Below, one piece after another: positions 17,815 to 28,782 of a DNA stretch of 64,000 bases; position 1 is the stretch's first letter; the number at the start of each line of letters is the position of its first letter. Under the pieces are notes generated by a model. The model worked only from the letters and a program-made list of their open reading frames with translations. It was not told the origin of the DNA and did not search any database. The position numbers and the translations under genes are program-made. The DNA comes from Janthinobacterium sp. B9-8 (GTDB taxonomy: Bacteria; Pseudomonadota; Gammaproteobacteria; Burkholderiales; Chitinibacteraceae), in assembly GCF_000969645.2 (NCBI RefSeq), contig NZ_CP014222.1, forward strand, positions 3,537,740-3,601,739, given 5' to 3'.

Positions 17815-18444
17815 ATGGAACTCTACGGCTACTACCGCTCCACCTCGTCCTACCGTGTACGGATTGTGCTGGCGCTCAAAGGGCTGGCTTATGAAGCGGT
17901 GCCGGTCAACTTGCTCAAGGGCGAGCAAAAAGATGCGGCTTATCTCAGCGTAAATCCCCAAGCGCGTGTCCCCGCTTTGCTCGATCAAGCTCAGGAAGCG
18001 ATTATCCAGTCGCCAGCGATTATCGAATATCTGGAAGAGCGCTACCCGGAAACCCCACTGCTACCCAAAGATCTGTTTGAACGCGCAAAGATTCGCGGCA
18101 TGGCGGCACTGATCGCTTGTGATGTGCATCCGCTGCATAACATCAGCGTGCTCAACTATCTGCGCCAGAACTATCAATGCAAAGAAGGCGATATTACGGC
18201 GTGGATTAATGAATGGATTAGCCAAGGGCTGGCTGCGGTTGAGCAGCTTATTGGTGAGAGCGGCTATTGCTTTGGCGAAATCAGCATGGCCGATGCCTAC
18301 CTGATCCCCCAAATCTATGCCGCCCGCCGCTTTAATGTGCCACTCGATGCTTACCCAAAAATCCTAAGAGTAGAAACCCTAGCCAACGCGCACCCAGCCT
18401 TTATAGCGGCCCACCCAAAAAATCAGGCAGATAGCCCAGATTAA
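17815..18444 (+). CDS. maiA: Maleylacetoacetate isomerase
   Basis: Glutathione-dependent cis-trans isomerase (zeta-class GST) that turns maleylacetoacetate into fumarylacetoacetate, the step between hmgA and fahA. 209 residues. The N-terminal thioredoxin-like domain begins LYGYYRSTSSYRVRIVLALK with the SSxxxR active-site motif of zeta GSTs (Ser-Ser-Tyr-Arg-Val-Arg), followed by NPQARVPAL and the cis-Pro, and QSPAIIEYLEERYP for glutathione binding. The all-helical C-terminal domain includes the CDVHPLHNISVLNYL stretch. Context and motifs agree. Confidence 0.96.
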   Translation: MELYGYYRSTSSYRVRIVLALKGLAYEAVPVNLLKGEQKDAAYLSVNPQARVPALLDQAQEAIIQSPAIIEYLEERYPETPLLPKDLFERAKIRGMAALIACDVHPLHNISVLNYLRQNYQCKEGDITAWINEWISQGLAAVEQLIGESGYCFGEISMADAYLIPQIYAARRFNVPLDAYPKILRVETLANAHPAFIAAHPKNQADSPD

Positions 18445-18456
18445 GTCAAAAACCAG

Positions 18457-18591
18457 AAAACCCAAATCTTGAAACACGGAGAACACAGAGTTACACGGAG
18501 AAAAACAACTACATCGCGAGCATATTTGAATTTGCTTTTCTCCGTGATCCTCCGTGTTCTCCTTCCCTCCGTGGTTAAAGGTGTGGGTTTT
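18457..18591. repeat. ACAGAG palindromic repeat, copy 6 (CCAC type, full ends)
   Basis: Left end AAAACCCAAATCTTGAAACA then CGGAGAACACAGAG; right end CTCCGTGGTTAAAGGTGTGG then GTTTT. One of the best copies for the outer AAAACCCAAATCTTG terminus. Between maiA and the acetoacetyl-CoA synthetase gene. Confidence 0.87.
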
Positions 18592-18617
18592 ATGTAAGTT
18601 AACATAAAGGAATCGAC

Positions 18618-20576
<1,959 letters not shown>

Positions 20577-20595
20577 AATAAGCCACTCCGAACAC

Positions 20596-20622
20596 GGCGG
20601 CGCAATGTGCGCCGCCTTTTTT
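20596..20622 (+). terminator. Intrinsic terminator after aacS
   Basis: GGCGGCGCA-ATG-TGCGCCGCC followed by T6: a nine-base perfect GC-rich stem. Closes the catabolic block. Confidence 0.93.
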
Positions 20623-20834
20623 ATTTTGAGCACCATTTTATGGATAGCCACACTCAAACGCTTTTTAAAATTACTTACAATGTAAAAAAATAAAAGTAAT
20701 TATCCCTATAAAAGCTGACCAAGCGTATGGAGTAAACATTAAGCAGACCGCTAAGCTATTTTCTGCACGATTACCTCAAGCATAACTAAACTGACTTAAA
20801 CCCAAGTATTTGGATATTTAAGGCGAAATAGAAA

Positions 20835-22463
20835 ATGCCTCTTAAAAATATGACCGTCAAACAACAGCTAGGCATTTTGCTGGGCAGCATACTACTTTGT
20901 ATTCTTGTATTAGCCACCCACTCCTACCAATCACTGATCACCGTCATGATTAACGGACATCTTTATAAGCAAATCACTGAAACCAATAATTTAACGGCAG
21001 ACATTCTGCCGCCACCCCAATATATTATTGAATCGTTTTTGATTATCAACCAATTGAGCAGCTCCCCAGATCAGGCACAAGCACCACTACTTAAGCGCTT
21101 ACAAGAAACTAAACAAGCGTTCTATCAAGGGCAGGAGAGCTGGAAAACCAAAACACTCCCTACTCTGCTGTTACAAGGGCTCACGCAAACGGTATTTAAA
21201 ACCGCCCATGCTTTTTACCAAGAAACCGACAAAAACTTCCTACCCGCACTGCAAGCAGGCAATCAGGATGAAGTCGCTAAAACAAAGAAAAAACTGGATG
21301 AGCTCTATCAAGCTCACCGCCTTGCGATTGATGAATTGGTTCCGCTAGTAAGCGCCCAGCAAAAACAACTTGAATCCGAAGCGAGTGCCATCGTAGATCA
21401 GGCACTCGCTTGGCTGATTGGCGTTACCATCGCTTTGATTTGCACCATGACACCCCTCGTCATTTGGGTCATTCGCTCAATCTACCGCAACCTTGGCGGA
21501 GAGCCCGCTTATGCCGCCGAAATAGTTCAGAATATTGCAAATGGCAATATGCTCGTCTCCATCCGGCTCTCACCCAACGATCAATCCAGCGTGCTATTTC
21601 ATGTGCAGCAAATGAATAACAATCTGTCACAGGTTTTAAGCCAAGTGAGCAGTGTGGCCAGCACGCTGGCCTCCACCTCAGTAGAGCTATCCGCATCAGC
21701 CCACTCCATGAGTAGAAATGCCATAGAGCAAGCCAGCAGCGTTGAAGAAACCAGCGCCTCAGTAGAAGAAATCACCGCCATCGTTGCACAAAGTGCAGAC
21801 AACTCCCGGATATGCGATGGAATCGCCAGCAAATCATCCATAGATACAATAGAAGGTGCAAAAGCCGTCAAACTAACCGCGACGGCCATGTACCAAATTG
21901 CTAAGAAAATCAGCATCATCGACGACATCGCCTACCAGACCAATCTATTAGCACTGAATGCTGCAATTGAGGCCGCCAGGGCTGGCGAATATGGCAAGGG
22001 CTTTGCGGTAGTCGCATCCGAGGTACGCAAGCTGGCTGAACGCAGCCAGGTAGCGGCACAAGAAATTAGTGAAATTGCGGACAATAGCGTGCTTTTATCT
22101 GAAAGAGCGGGCTGCTTACTTGATCAAATGTTGCCTGCTATCGCCCACACGGCCAATCTGGTACAAGAAATCAGCGTGGCCACAAATGAGCAGACGATGG
22201 GGCTGGATCAAATCAATCAGGCAATCAGCCAGTTAGCTAAGTCAACACAACTCAATGCAGAGGCATCAGAAGAGCTCTCTTTTGCCTCTGAGGAAATGAG
22301 CACGAAGGCAAATCAGCTCGAAGAAATGATTAGCTTCTTTCAGCTCGATCACACGAAAACCAGCACCACACTTAAACGTATCTTTATAAGCAAAGACACT
22401 CATTCAAACTTTCTTGACCCAGCCTCTTTAGCCTTAAGCAGCTATGAGCGCGCGGTAAAGTAA
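20835..22463 (+). CDS. Methyl-accepting chemotaxis protein
   Basis: 542-residue transmembrane chemoreceptor. TM1 about 10-32, a helical periplasmic sensor (about 33-185, four-helix-bundle-like, no recognisable ligand motif), TM2 about 187-212, HAMP about 213-265, then the cytoplasmic signalling hairpin. The tip is intact: [20 protein letters not shown] and [20 protein letters not shown], which contacts CheA/CheW. No C-terminal CheR-binding pentapeptide is visible; the last residues are [11 protein letters not shown]. Monocistronic, placed after a terminator. Ligand unknown. Confidence 0.94.
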   Translation: MPLKNMTVKQQLGILLGSILLCILVLATHSYQSLITVMINGHLYKQITETNNLTADILPPPQYIIESFLIINQLSSSPDQAQAPLLKRLQETKQAFYQGQESWKTKTLPTLLLQGLTQTVFKTAHAFYQETDKNFLPALQAGNQDEVAKTKKKLDELYQAHRLAIDELVPLVSAQQKQLESEASAIVDQALAWLIGVTIALICTMTPLVIWVIRSIYRNLGGEPAYAAEIVQNIANGNMLVSIRLSPNDQSSVLFHVQQMNNNLSQVLSQVSSVASTLASTSVELSASAHSMSRNAIEQASSVEETSASVEEITAIVAQSADNSRICDGIASKSSIDTIEGAKAVKLTATAMYQIAKKISIIDDIAYQTNLLALNAAIEAARAGEYGKGFAVVASEVRKLAERSQVAAQEISEIADNSVLLSERAGCLLDQMLPAIAHTANLVQEISVATNEQTMGLDQINQAISQLAKSTQLNAEASEELSFASEEMSTKANQLEEMISFFQLDHTKTSTTLKRIFISKDTHSNFLDPASLALSSYERAVK

Positions 22464-22617
22464 GACACGGCAATAAATAAAATACGAATTACGCAGCCAT
22501 ACCCAACCGCTTGCTTGCAACTTAGGGTTTATGCAAGGGGGTTGCCATTGATTAATCTCCCCTCGCCCCCATCTATGGCTTCGCGGATCTGCCGCCCAAA
22601 CTTGATCAAGGAACATC

Positions 22618-23127
22618 ATGTCCATTTCAATGTACACCGCCAGCGTTCCCGTTTTTAAGCAATTACTCACCGCTCTTGCTGATGTATTAGCGAAAGCCGA
22701 AGCTCATGCTGAAGCTCGTAAAATAGACCCGGCCGTCCTGCTGCAAACCCGCTTATATCCAGATATGTTTCCATTGGTGCGCCAAGTGCAGATCGCTTGT
22801 GATTTTGCCAAAAGCGTTCCGGCACGCTTAGCAGGTGTTGATGTACCGGCTTATGAAGACAATGAGCAAACATTTGCCGAGCTGCAAGCCCGCATCGCAA
22901 AGACACTAAACCTGATCAGCGAGCTAAGTGCGGAGCAAATTGATGGCAGCGCCGCACTGGAAATCGTGTTGCGCCCCGGTACCCCCAAAGAGAAAAAACT
23001 CGATGGCCAAACCTACCTGCTCTCTTACGGCCTGCCCCAGTTTTTCTTCCATGTCACCACCACCTATGCGCTACTGCGCCACAACGGTGTAGATATTGGT
23101 AAACGCGATTTTATGGGCGCTTACTAA
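22618..23127 (+). CDS. DUF1993 family protein
   Basis: 169-residue cytosolic protein of the DUF1993 family, with MSISMYTASVPVFKQLLTAL, LLQTRLYPDMFPLVRQVQIA, NEQTFAELQARIAKTLNLI, and LPQFFFHVTTTYALLRHNGV near the C-terminus; the His-containing helices recall the DinB-like fold. The biochemical role is unknown. ATG has AAGGAACATC before it. Followed by its own terminator. Confidence 0.87.
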   Translation: MSISMYTASVPVFKQLLTALADVLAKAEAHAEARKIDPAVLLQTRLYPDMFPLVRQVQIACDFAKSVPARLAGVDVPAYEDNEQTFAELQARIAKTLNLISELSAEQIDGSAALEIVLRPGTPKEKKLDGQTYLLSYGLPQFFFHVTTTYALLRHNGVDIGKRDFMGAY

Positions 23128-23136
23128 CTAAAAAAT

Positions 23137-23166
23137 GCCCAGCTTGCTGCAAGTAAGCTGGGCTTT
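23137..23166 (+). terminator. Hairpin terminator after the DUF1993 gene
   Basis: GCCCAGCTT-GCTGCAAGT-AAGCTGGGC followed by a short TTT run, ten bases behind the stop codon. The weak T-tract lowers confidence. Confidence 0.7.
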
Positions 23167-23650
23167 ACACCCACTCCAGACGCCCTGCCTTAATACCAGC
23201 CGCCTTCTGCATAAATACCATATTGCCAATCATCTTTTAGTCATATTTCTCGACTAATATGCCGCTGATTGATAAAAGAAAATATGTTTTGCTAAATAAG
23301 ACACTAGTTTGTTTAGCAAAAAAATCAGCTTGTTTTTAATCATTGTAATAATGCCACTATTAATAAAAAAACCAATCAGGCAGGAACTTTTATTCTGTTG
23401 GACACACTAATGCTGTGTTCAGATAAAAATGAAATATTACTTACTCTAAGCACATAAAAAACAATCCATTCAAGAGGCAGATCAAACATATCACTTAATT
23501 ATTACAGCGATAAATCAATTGCTTTTAATACCTGCTGTAAGAATAAACACAAACACTGAAAATATTTAAATATCATAATTTAATTTATTAAATAATTAAA
23601 CTCATAAAAATAGCGATTCGCTGTGAAAATTTTCACAATGGAGAATAAAC
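23167..23650. other. AT-rich non-coding region before the first EAL gene
   Basis: About 480 bases, much richer in A and T than the surroundings, with no supportable reading frame. It contains a perfect ten-base inverted repeat, TTTTGCTAAA (23287-23296) and TTTAGCAAAA (23312-23321), separated by 15 bases. The region just before the start has AATGGAGAATAAAC as ribosome-binding site. It probably carries the promoter and operators of the EAL-sulfate locus, but I cannot assign one. Confidence 0.6.
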
Positions 23651-24505
23651 ATGCCTCCTTTAGTTGCAATAAAACATCATGATGGAATGATTAGCGTGCC
23701 ACAAGGCACGTTAAATGACTGGCCTATGGCGCAATTCGCCAGTACAAAAGACCGAGGCATTGTTGTTAAGGCTTTAGGCTTGGAATTAACCAGCGCATTT
23801 CTGGCGGTGTTTGACGCCAGCACCCACCAGATTATTGGCGAAGAGGCATTATTACGGGCCAGTATTCGTCGCAAAGCACTCTCTGCTGCCGATGTTTTTA
23901 AAAGCGCACAGGGAGGAGACTGCTTAGTTGAATTTGACCGGCTTTGCCGCAGCCTGCATTTAATGAACCATTTAGCGGGCTCTAATAAGCAGCGCACGCT
24001 ATTTTTAAATGTCTATCCGGAATTACTGATGTCATCCGGCACACAACATATCGAGGCCTTTGAACGCATCTTGCAAGATCAGGGCTTAAGCCCTGCCGAT
24101 ATTGTGCTGGAAATCTTTGAATCGACCATTCCTGCGGGGCAAACGGCCCACTTAGCTCAGGCGATTAAAAACTACCGTGCCAGGGGCTACCGCATTGCGG
24201 TGGATGACTATGGCTTCTTAAATAGCAATTTAAGCCGCCTGCTTACACTCAGCCCTGAAATCGTGAAACTTGATCGTGTAGTAATGAGCACTATTAGCAA
24301 GGAGCCACCAGCCCAAGCACAACAACTATTGTGCCAGTTTGTGGAGCGCTTACACGATATGGGTAGCAAAGTGGTGATTGAAGGCATCAATAGCGCCGAG
24401 CAATTAACCCTCGCACAAGAGAGCGGAGCAGATATGCTACAAGGCTATTTTTTAAGTGAGCCCCGCTATCTAAACAAAGATTCTTTTGTTCACGTCCTCC
24501 CATAA
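23651..24505 (+). CDS. EAL-domain protein 1 of the sulfate locus
   Basis: 284-residue soluble protein with a c-di-GMP phosphodiesterase (EAL) domain and little else; no membrane segment or signal peptide. The motif residues can be followed: GEEALLRA (EAL), LFLNVYPELL (Asn), VLEIFES (Glu), VDDYGFLNSNLSRL (Asp-Asp), EIVKLDR (Lys), VVIEGINSAEQ (Glu) and LQGYFLSEP (Gln-Gly-Tyr). The catalytic set thus looks present, but the loop after the Asp-Asp pair departs from DFGTGYSS and the usual EGVET reads EGINS, so activity is uncertain. It is followed by a sulfate-binding-protein gene, and the same pair is repeated downstream. N-terminal DWPMAQFASTKDRGIVVKAL is shared with its paralogue and is unlike standard EAL proteins. 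Confidence 0.87.
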   Translation: MPPLVAIKHHDGMISVPQGTLNDWPMAQFASTKDRGIVVKALGLELTSAFLAVFDASTHQIIGEEALLRASIRRKALSAADVFKSAQGGDCLVEFDRLCRSLHLMNHLAGSNKQRTLFLNVYPELLMSSGTQHIEAFERILQDQGLSPADIVLEIFESTIPAGQTAHLAQAIKNYRARGYRIAVDDYGFLNSNLSRLLTLSPEIVKLDRVVMSTISKEPPAQAQQLLCQFVERLHDMGSKVVIEGINSAEQLTLAQESGADMLQGYFLSEPRYLNKDSFVHVLP

Positions 24506-24599
24506 GCAAAAATATGGAATATAAAAACAATTATTAATTCTTTTAAAATATATAAAACCCACGATTAAACTGAGCCTTATCCACTACAGGGGCTCACAT

Positions 24600-25592
24600 A
24601 TGAAACTCATCACCAGCTTAATTTTTAGCCTTGCTACCAGCAGCGTTTTCGCCGCTTCAGTTGAAATCCTGAATGTCTCTTACGACCCTACGCGTGAGCT
24701 TTATCAGGATTACAACAAGGCCTTTGCCAGCTACTGGAAGAAAAAAACCGGTGATGATGTCACCGTGCGGCAATCGCACGGTGGCTCGGGCAAGCAAGCC
24801 CGCTCAGTGCTGGATGGCTTGCAAGCAGATGTGGTGACGCTGGCCTTGGCTTACGATATTGACGAGCTAGCCACCCCGGCCAAATTACTCGATGCTGACT
24901 GGCAAAAAAAGCTGCCAGACAACGCTTCGCCTTATACCTCGACCATTGTCTTTCTGGTTAAAAAAGGCAATCCCAAAGCAATTAAAGACTGGGGCGATCT
25001 GATCAAGAGCGATGTCAAAGTGATCACCCCTAATCCTAAAACCAGTGGCGGTGCACGCTGGAATTACCTAGCCGCTTGGGGCTGGGCCAAGAAAACCTAC
25101 GGCTCGGACGATAAAGCCCGCGACTATGTACAAAAACTCTTCAAAAACGTCCCCGTACTCGATACCGGTGCACGCGGATCAACCACCACCTTCACCCAGC
25201 GCGGCATTGGCGATGTACTGCTAGCTTGGGAAAACGAAGCCGAATTAGTGGTGAAAGAAATTGGTAAAGATAAATTTGAAATCATCGCCCCAAGCTACTC
25301 AATCAAGGCCGAGCCGCCAGTGGCCGTAGTCGATAAAGTGGTCGATAAAAAAGGCACGCGCAAAGTAGCCGAGGAATATCTGAAATATCTGTATTCCAAA
25401 GAAGGCCAGGAAATCATCGCGCAAAACTACTATCGCCCGATCGATGCAACAACTGCAGCTAAATACGCCCATCAATTCCCAAAAGTAACCCAGTTTGATA
25501 TCGACGACGTATTCGGCGGCTGGGCCAAAGCGCAAAAAACCCACTTTAGCGACGGTGGTACGTTCGATCAGATTTATCAGCCAAGTAAGTAA
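24600..25592 (+). CDS. sbp: Sulfate-binding periplasmic protein 1
   Basis: 330-residue substrate-binding protein of the sulfate/thiosulfate ABC transporter. Signal peptide at 1-19 (LATSSVFAA), then [20 protein letters not shown], the family signature [40 protein letters not shown] and [18 protein letters not shown]. These are characteristic of Sbp/CysP; which oxyanion it prefers cannot be read. It stands 94 bases behind the EAL gene and upstream of a second EAL/Sbp pair. Confidence 0.95.
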   Translation: MKLITSLIFSLATSSVFAASVEILNVSYDPTRELYQDYNKAFASYWKKKTGDDVTVRQSHGGSGKQARSVLDGLQADVVTLALAYDIDELATPAKLLDADWQKKLPDNASPYTSTIVFLVKKGNPKAIKDWGDLIKSDVKVITPNPKTSGGARWNYLAAWGWAKKTYGSDDKARDYVQKLFKNVPVLDTGARGSTTTFTQRGIGDVLLAWENEAELVVKEIGKDKFEIIAPSYSIKAEPPVAVVDKVVDKKGTRKVAEEYLKYLYSKEGQEIIAQNYYRPIDATTAAKYAHQFPKVTQFDIDDVFGGWAKAQKTHFSDGGTFDQIYQPSK

Positions 25593-25651
25593 GCACAAGC
25601 ACGCTAGGTGCATGCGTATGCAAGTTAAGCCAACATCCGGTGCATGTTCTG

Positions 25652-25677
25652 GTGGGCGGGTTTCACCCGCTCTACGA
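25652..25677 (-). repeat. GTAGGGTGGG small palindrome, copy 2
   Basis: On the minus strand: TCGTAGAGCGGGTGAAACCC then GCCCAC. Hairpin core GCGGGT/ACCCGC. Lies between sbp copy 1 and EAL gene 2; the plus-strand orientation has a weak terminator-like form without T-tract. Confidence 0.6.
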
Positions 25678-25807
25678 TAACTCAATATTTGCAAACGTGT
25701 GGCAACCCTATGACTAATGCCTAACTTGATTCATATGGGCACAAAGATTTACTGCCGCGCTCACGCCATCATGCAAGTGAGCACGGCCCTCATTAAAAGA
25801 GCCCACC

Positions 25808-26626
25808 ATGTCAGCCACTATCCATCATGCCAGCGGCACTTTGCATGTGCCCGAAGATACCCTTGCCGATTGGCCTAGTGCCCAGTTTGCCTATACCAAA
25901 GAGCGCGGCATCGTGGTGAAGGCACTGGGGCTGGAGCTCACCAGCGTGTTTCAAGCTATTTTTGCAGCAGATGCACAAACCATCATCGGCGAAGAAGGCC
26001 TGCTGCGCGCCAGCATTCGCCGTAAAGCCATTTCACCCGAAGAAGTTTTTAAAAGTGCCTCCCGTGGCGAATGCCTCGTGGCCTTTGATCGCCTGTGCCG
26101 CAGCCTGCATTTAATGAACCACCTTGCGGGGCCACAAAAAGGCAAAACACTGTTTCTCAATGTGCACCCTGAGCTGCTGATTGCCGTTGAAAAACAACAT
26201 GGCGAAACGTTCGAGCGCATTTTGCAAGATCAGGGCTTAAAACCAAGCAATGTGGTACTAGAAATCATTGAGGCGGCGATTCCGGATGCGCAAGAAGCAG
26301 ACCTAATCCGCGCGGTGCGTAATTATCGGCAGCGCGGCTACCGGATTGCGCTTGATGATTATGGCCACGCCAATCTTAGCCGCCTGCTTTCTTTAGCTCC
26401 GGAAATTGTAAAACTAGATAAAGCGCTCATCCACGCGGCAGAGGGCAATAGTAAGGCGCAGCGATTACTGGATCAGCTGGTAGAAATGCTACACGGCATC
26501 GAAAGCCAAATCGTGATCGAAGGTATAGAAAGCGCCGGGCAACTGGCAATCGCTAAAGAAAGTGGTGCAGATTTCTTACAAGGATACTTCCTTGCGGAAC
26601 CAAAATACTTAAACAAACACCTTTAG
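25808..26626 (+). CDS. EAL-domain protein 2 of the sulfate locus
   Basis: 272-residue paralogue of the gene at 23651. The two share long blocks, such as RGIVVKALGLELTS, LLRASIRRKA, FDRLCRSLHLMNHLAG and FERILQDQGL. Here the EAL motif is EGL (GEEGLLRA), with the metal-ligand Glu kept; Asn (LFLNVHPELL), Glu (VLEIIEA), Asp-Asp (LDDYGHANLSRL), Lys (VKLDK), Glu (IEGIESAGQ) and QGY are present. Function would be c-di-GMP hydrolysis or binding in the cytosol. It stands 86 bases before the second sulfate-binding-protein gene. The arrangement suggests an ancient duplication of the two-gene unit. Confidence 0.87.
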   Translation: MSATIHHASGTLHVPEDTLADWPSAQFAYTKERGIVVKALGLELTSVFQAIFAADAQTIIGEEGLLRASIRRKAISPEEVFKSASRGECLVAFDRLCRSLHLMNHLAGPQKGKTLFLNVHPELLIAVEKQHGETFERILQDQGLKPSNVVLEIIEAAIPDAQEADLIRAVRNYRQRGYRIALDDYGHANLSRLLSLAPEIVKLDKALIHAAEGNSKAQRLLDQLVEMLHGIESQIVIEGIESAGQLAIAKESGADFLQGYFLAEPKYLNKHL

Positions 26627-26711
26627 TTATTTAAATAACACTCAATAGTCTTTGTTAAATACACGCAAGCTGCGTGAAAATCACGCCTATTGCCCTTAGC
26701 TAGGAATCATC

Positions 26712-27713
26712 ATGCGTCTTAAATGCCTGCTCGCTGCCATCGCCCTCAGCACCACCCTGCCCGCTTTTGCCGACAGCACCTTGCTGAATGTGTCTTACGA
26801 TGTCATGCGTGATTTCTATAAAGATTACAACCCAGCCTTCGCCAAATACTGGAAAACCAAATCAGGCGAAGACATCACCCTGCAAATGTCACACGGCGGC
26901 TCCAGCAAGCAAGCGCGCTCGGTAATCGATGGCCTACAGGCGGATGTGGTGACCATGAATCAGCACAACGATATCGACGCCATCGCGGATAAAGCCAAGC
27001 TATTGCCTGCCGACTGGGCCAAACGTCTACCGAATGACGCAGCGCCTTTTACCAGCTTGCAAGTGCTGATCGTGCGCAAGGGCAACCCGAAAGGCATTAA
27101 AGACTGGAATGATTTAACAAAACCCGGCGTTGGCGTGATCGTGCCCAACCCAAAAACTTCGGGCAATGGCCGCTACACCTATCTGGCAGCATGGGGCTAT
27201 GCCGCAAAATTGCCGGGTGGCAACGATACTAAAGCGCGTGAATTTGTAGCCAGCGTATTTAAAAACATCCCCGTACTGGATGCAGGTGGCCGCGCCGCCA
27301 CCACCACCTTTATGCAGCGCCAGATTGGCGATGTTTTGGTGACCTTTGAAAACGAAGCCGAAATGATCGCCAAAGAATTTGGCCGTGGCAATTTTGAAGT
27401 GGTTTACCCCAGCGTATCCATCGAAGCCGAGCCACCAGTCGCCATCGTCGATAAAGTGGTCGACAAAAAAGGCACACGCAAACAGGCCGAGGAATATCTG
27501 AAATACCTGTGGAGCCCCGCAGGCCAGGAAATCGCCGCGCAAAACTATCTGCGCCCAAGAGACAAAGCCATTGCCGCCAAATACGCCAAGCAATTCCCGG
27601 CGATTAAATTATTCGCCATCGAAGAATTCGGCGGCTGGCAAAAAGCCCAAAAAACCCATTTTGACGACGGCGCAATTTACGACCAGATCGCAGCAAGCAT
27701 TGCTAAGCGCTAA
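26712..27713 (+). CDS. sbp: Sulfate-binding periplasmic protein 2
   Basis: 333-residue paralogue of the protein at 24600. Signal peptide MRLKCLLAAIALSTTLPAFA; mature part starts DSTLLNVSYDVMRDFYKDYN, with MSHGGSSKQARSVIDGLQAD, VPNPKTSGNGRYTYLAAWGY and [18 protein letters not shown]. It differs from copy 1 in the ligand-proximal positions GS(S/G)K and NGRY/GARW, so a different affinity or a sulfate/thiosulfate split is possible; this is an inference. It is the binding protein nearest to cysT. Confidence 0.95.
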   Translation: MRLKCLLAAIALSTTLPAFADSTLLNVSYDVMRDFYKDYNPAFAKYWKTKSGEDITLQMSHGGSSKQARSVIDGLQADVVTMNQHNDIDAIADKAKLLPADWAKRLPNDAAPFTSLQVLIVRKGNPKGIKDWNDLTKPGVGVIVPNPKTSGNGRYTYLAAWGYAAKLPGGNDTKAREFVASVFKNIPVLDAGGRAATTTFMQRQIGDVLVTFENEAEMIAKEFGRGNFEVVYPSVSIEAEPPVAIVDKVVDKKGTRKQAEEYLKYLWSPAGQEIAAQNYLRPRDKAIAAKYAKQFPAIKLFAIEEFGGWQKAQKTHFDDGAIYDQIAASIAKR

Positions 27714-27726
27714 GTAGTCCGTATTC

Positions 27727-27845
27727 AAAAAGATCTGTAGACACAGAGAACAGAAAGAACACAGAGCACACGGAGAAAAACAATAAAAGGTTTTCTCTGT
27801 GTTCTTTATGTTTTCGTTTAGCTCTGTGTCTACAGAACTTTTTCC
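27727..27845. repeat. ACAGAG palindromic repeat, copy 7 (CTGTAGAC type)
   Basis: Left arm AAAAAGATCTGTAGACACAG then AGAACAG; right arm AGCTCTGTGTCTACAGAACT then TTTT. Sits inside the sulfate operon between the second sbp and cysT, so it is probably transcribed and would fold into a long hairpin in the mRNA. Confidence 0.88.
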
Positions 27846-27871
27846 CCGACCCAACCCCCATCGGATTCACC

Positions 27872-28705
27872 ATGCGCTTCAAACAGCCAAGCGTGTTGCC
27901 CGGTTTTAATTTAAGCCTTGGCTACACGCTGTTTTATTTATCGATCATCGTCCTGCTGCCGCTCTCTGCCCTGTTAATCAAAACCAGTTCGCTCAGTTGG
28001 GAGCAGTTCTGGCTGATTATCAGCGAGCCGCGTGTGGTGGCTTCTTATAAGCTGACTTTTGGCGCGTCCCTGCTCGCCGCGCTGATTAACCTGTTTACCG
28101 GCCTCTTGGTGGCGTGGGTGCTGGTGCGCTATCAGTTTTATGGCAAACGCTTTATCGATGCCATGGTCGATCTACCTTTTGCCCTACCCACCGCCGTGGC
28201 GGGGATTGCGCTGGCGACCATCTACGCGCCTAACGGCTGGATCGGCCAATATCTGGAGCCACTGGGTTTCAAAATTGCCTTCACCCCCATCGGCATCGTG
28301 ATTGCACTAACCTTTGTCACCCTGCCTTTTGTGGTGCGCACCGTGCAGCCCGTCCTGCAAGATTTGGAACACGAGCTGGAAGAAGCCGCCTGCAGCTTGG
28401 GTGCGACGCGTTGGCAGATCTTTTACAAAGTCATCTTCCCCACCATCTTGCCTGCACTGTTAACCGGCTTTGCGCTGGCCTTTGCCCGGGCGATTGGCGA
28501 ATATGGCTCGGTGATTTTTATTGCTGGCAATATGCCCTTTGTTTCAGAAATCACCCCGTTGATGATTATTTCCAAGCTGGAGCAATACGATTATCTGGGC
28601 GCAACCGCCATTGCCGTAGTGATGCTGGTGGTGTCCTTTGCCCTGCTGCTGCTAATTAATGGCTTGCAGTGGTGGGCCGCCAAAAGACTGGGGAGACGTA
28701 AATAA
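27872..28705 (+). CDS. cysT: Sulfate ABC transporter permease CysT
   Basis: 277-residue inner-membrane permease with about six helices. Family signs: PGFNLSLGYTLFYLSIIVLL at the N-terminus, FALPTAVAGIALATIYAPNG, and the ATPase-coupling EAA loop EEAACSLGATRWQIFYKVIF, then LTGFALAFARAIGEYGSVIF. Pairs with CysW. The stop codon overlaps an ATG (TAATG) that opens a 25-codon linker frame rather than cysW itself. Confidence 0.95.
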   Translation: MRFKQPSVLPGFNLSLGYTLFYLSIIVLLPLSALLIKTSSLSWEQFWLIISEPRVVASYKLTFGASLLAALINLFTGLLVAWVLVRYQFYGKRFIDAMVDLPFALPTAVAGIALATIYAPNGWIGQYLEPLGFKIAFTPIGIVIALTFVTLPFVVRTVQPVLQDLEHELEEAACSLGATRWQIFYKVIFPTILPALLTGFALAFARAIGEYGSVIFIAGNMPFVSEITPLMIISKLEQYDYLGATAIAVVMLVVSFALLLLINGLQWWAAKRLGRRK

Positions 28706-28782
28706 TGGCTTCAATACACCACATCTCCACCACAATAAAGATTGCAAGACGGCTTAGGCCCAGCACAGAGGGGCATAGATAA
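28705..28782 (+). other. Duplicated cysT/cysW junction with 25-residue linker frame
   Basis: ATAATGGCTTCAA occurs at both ends (from about 28702 and 28779), 77 bases apart. Each has a stop overlapping an ATG. Similarity extends upstream: the last 40 bases of cysT and the 40 bases before cysW both start TTGCA and run to GGGG. The frame between (MASIHHISTTIKIARRLRPS...) starts on the cysT stop and stops on the cysW start. Whether it is translated as such, or only relays ribosomes, is not known. Confidence 0.6.

Noticed and set aside
20725..20755. Possible sigma28 (flagellar) promoter before the chemoreceptor gene: TAAA followed by ACCGCTAA
   Set aside because: The -10-like part matches 6 of 8 positions but the spacing to TAAA is 10 instead of about 15 bases.
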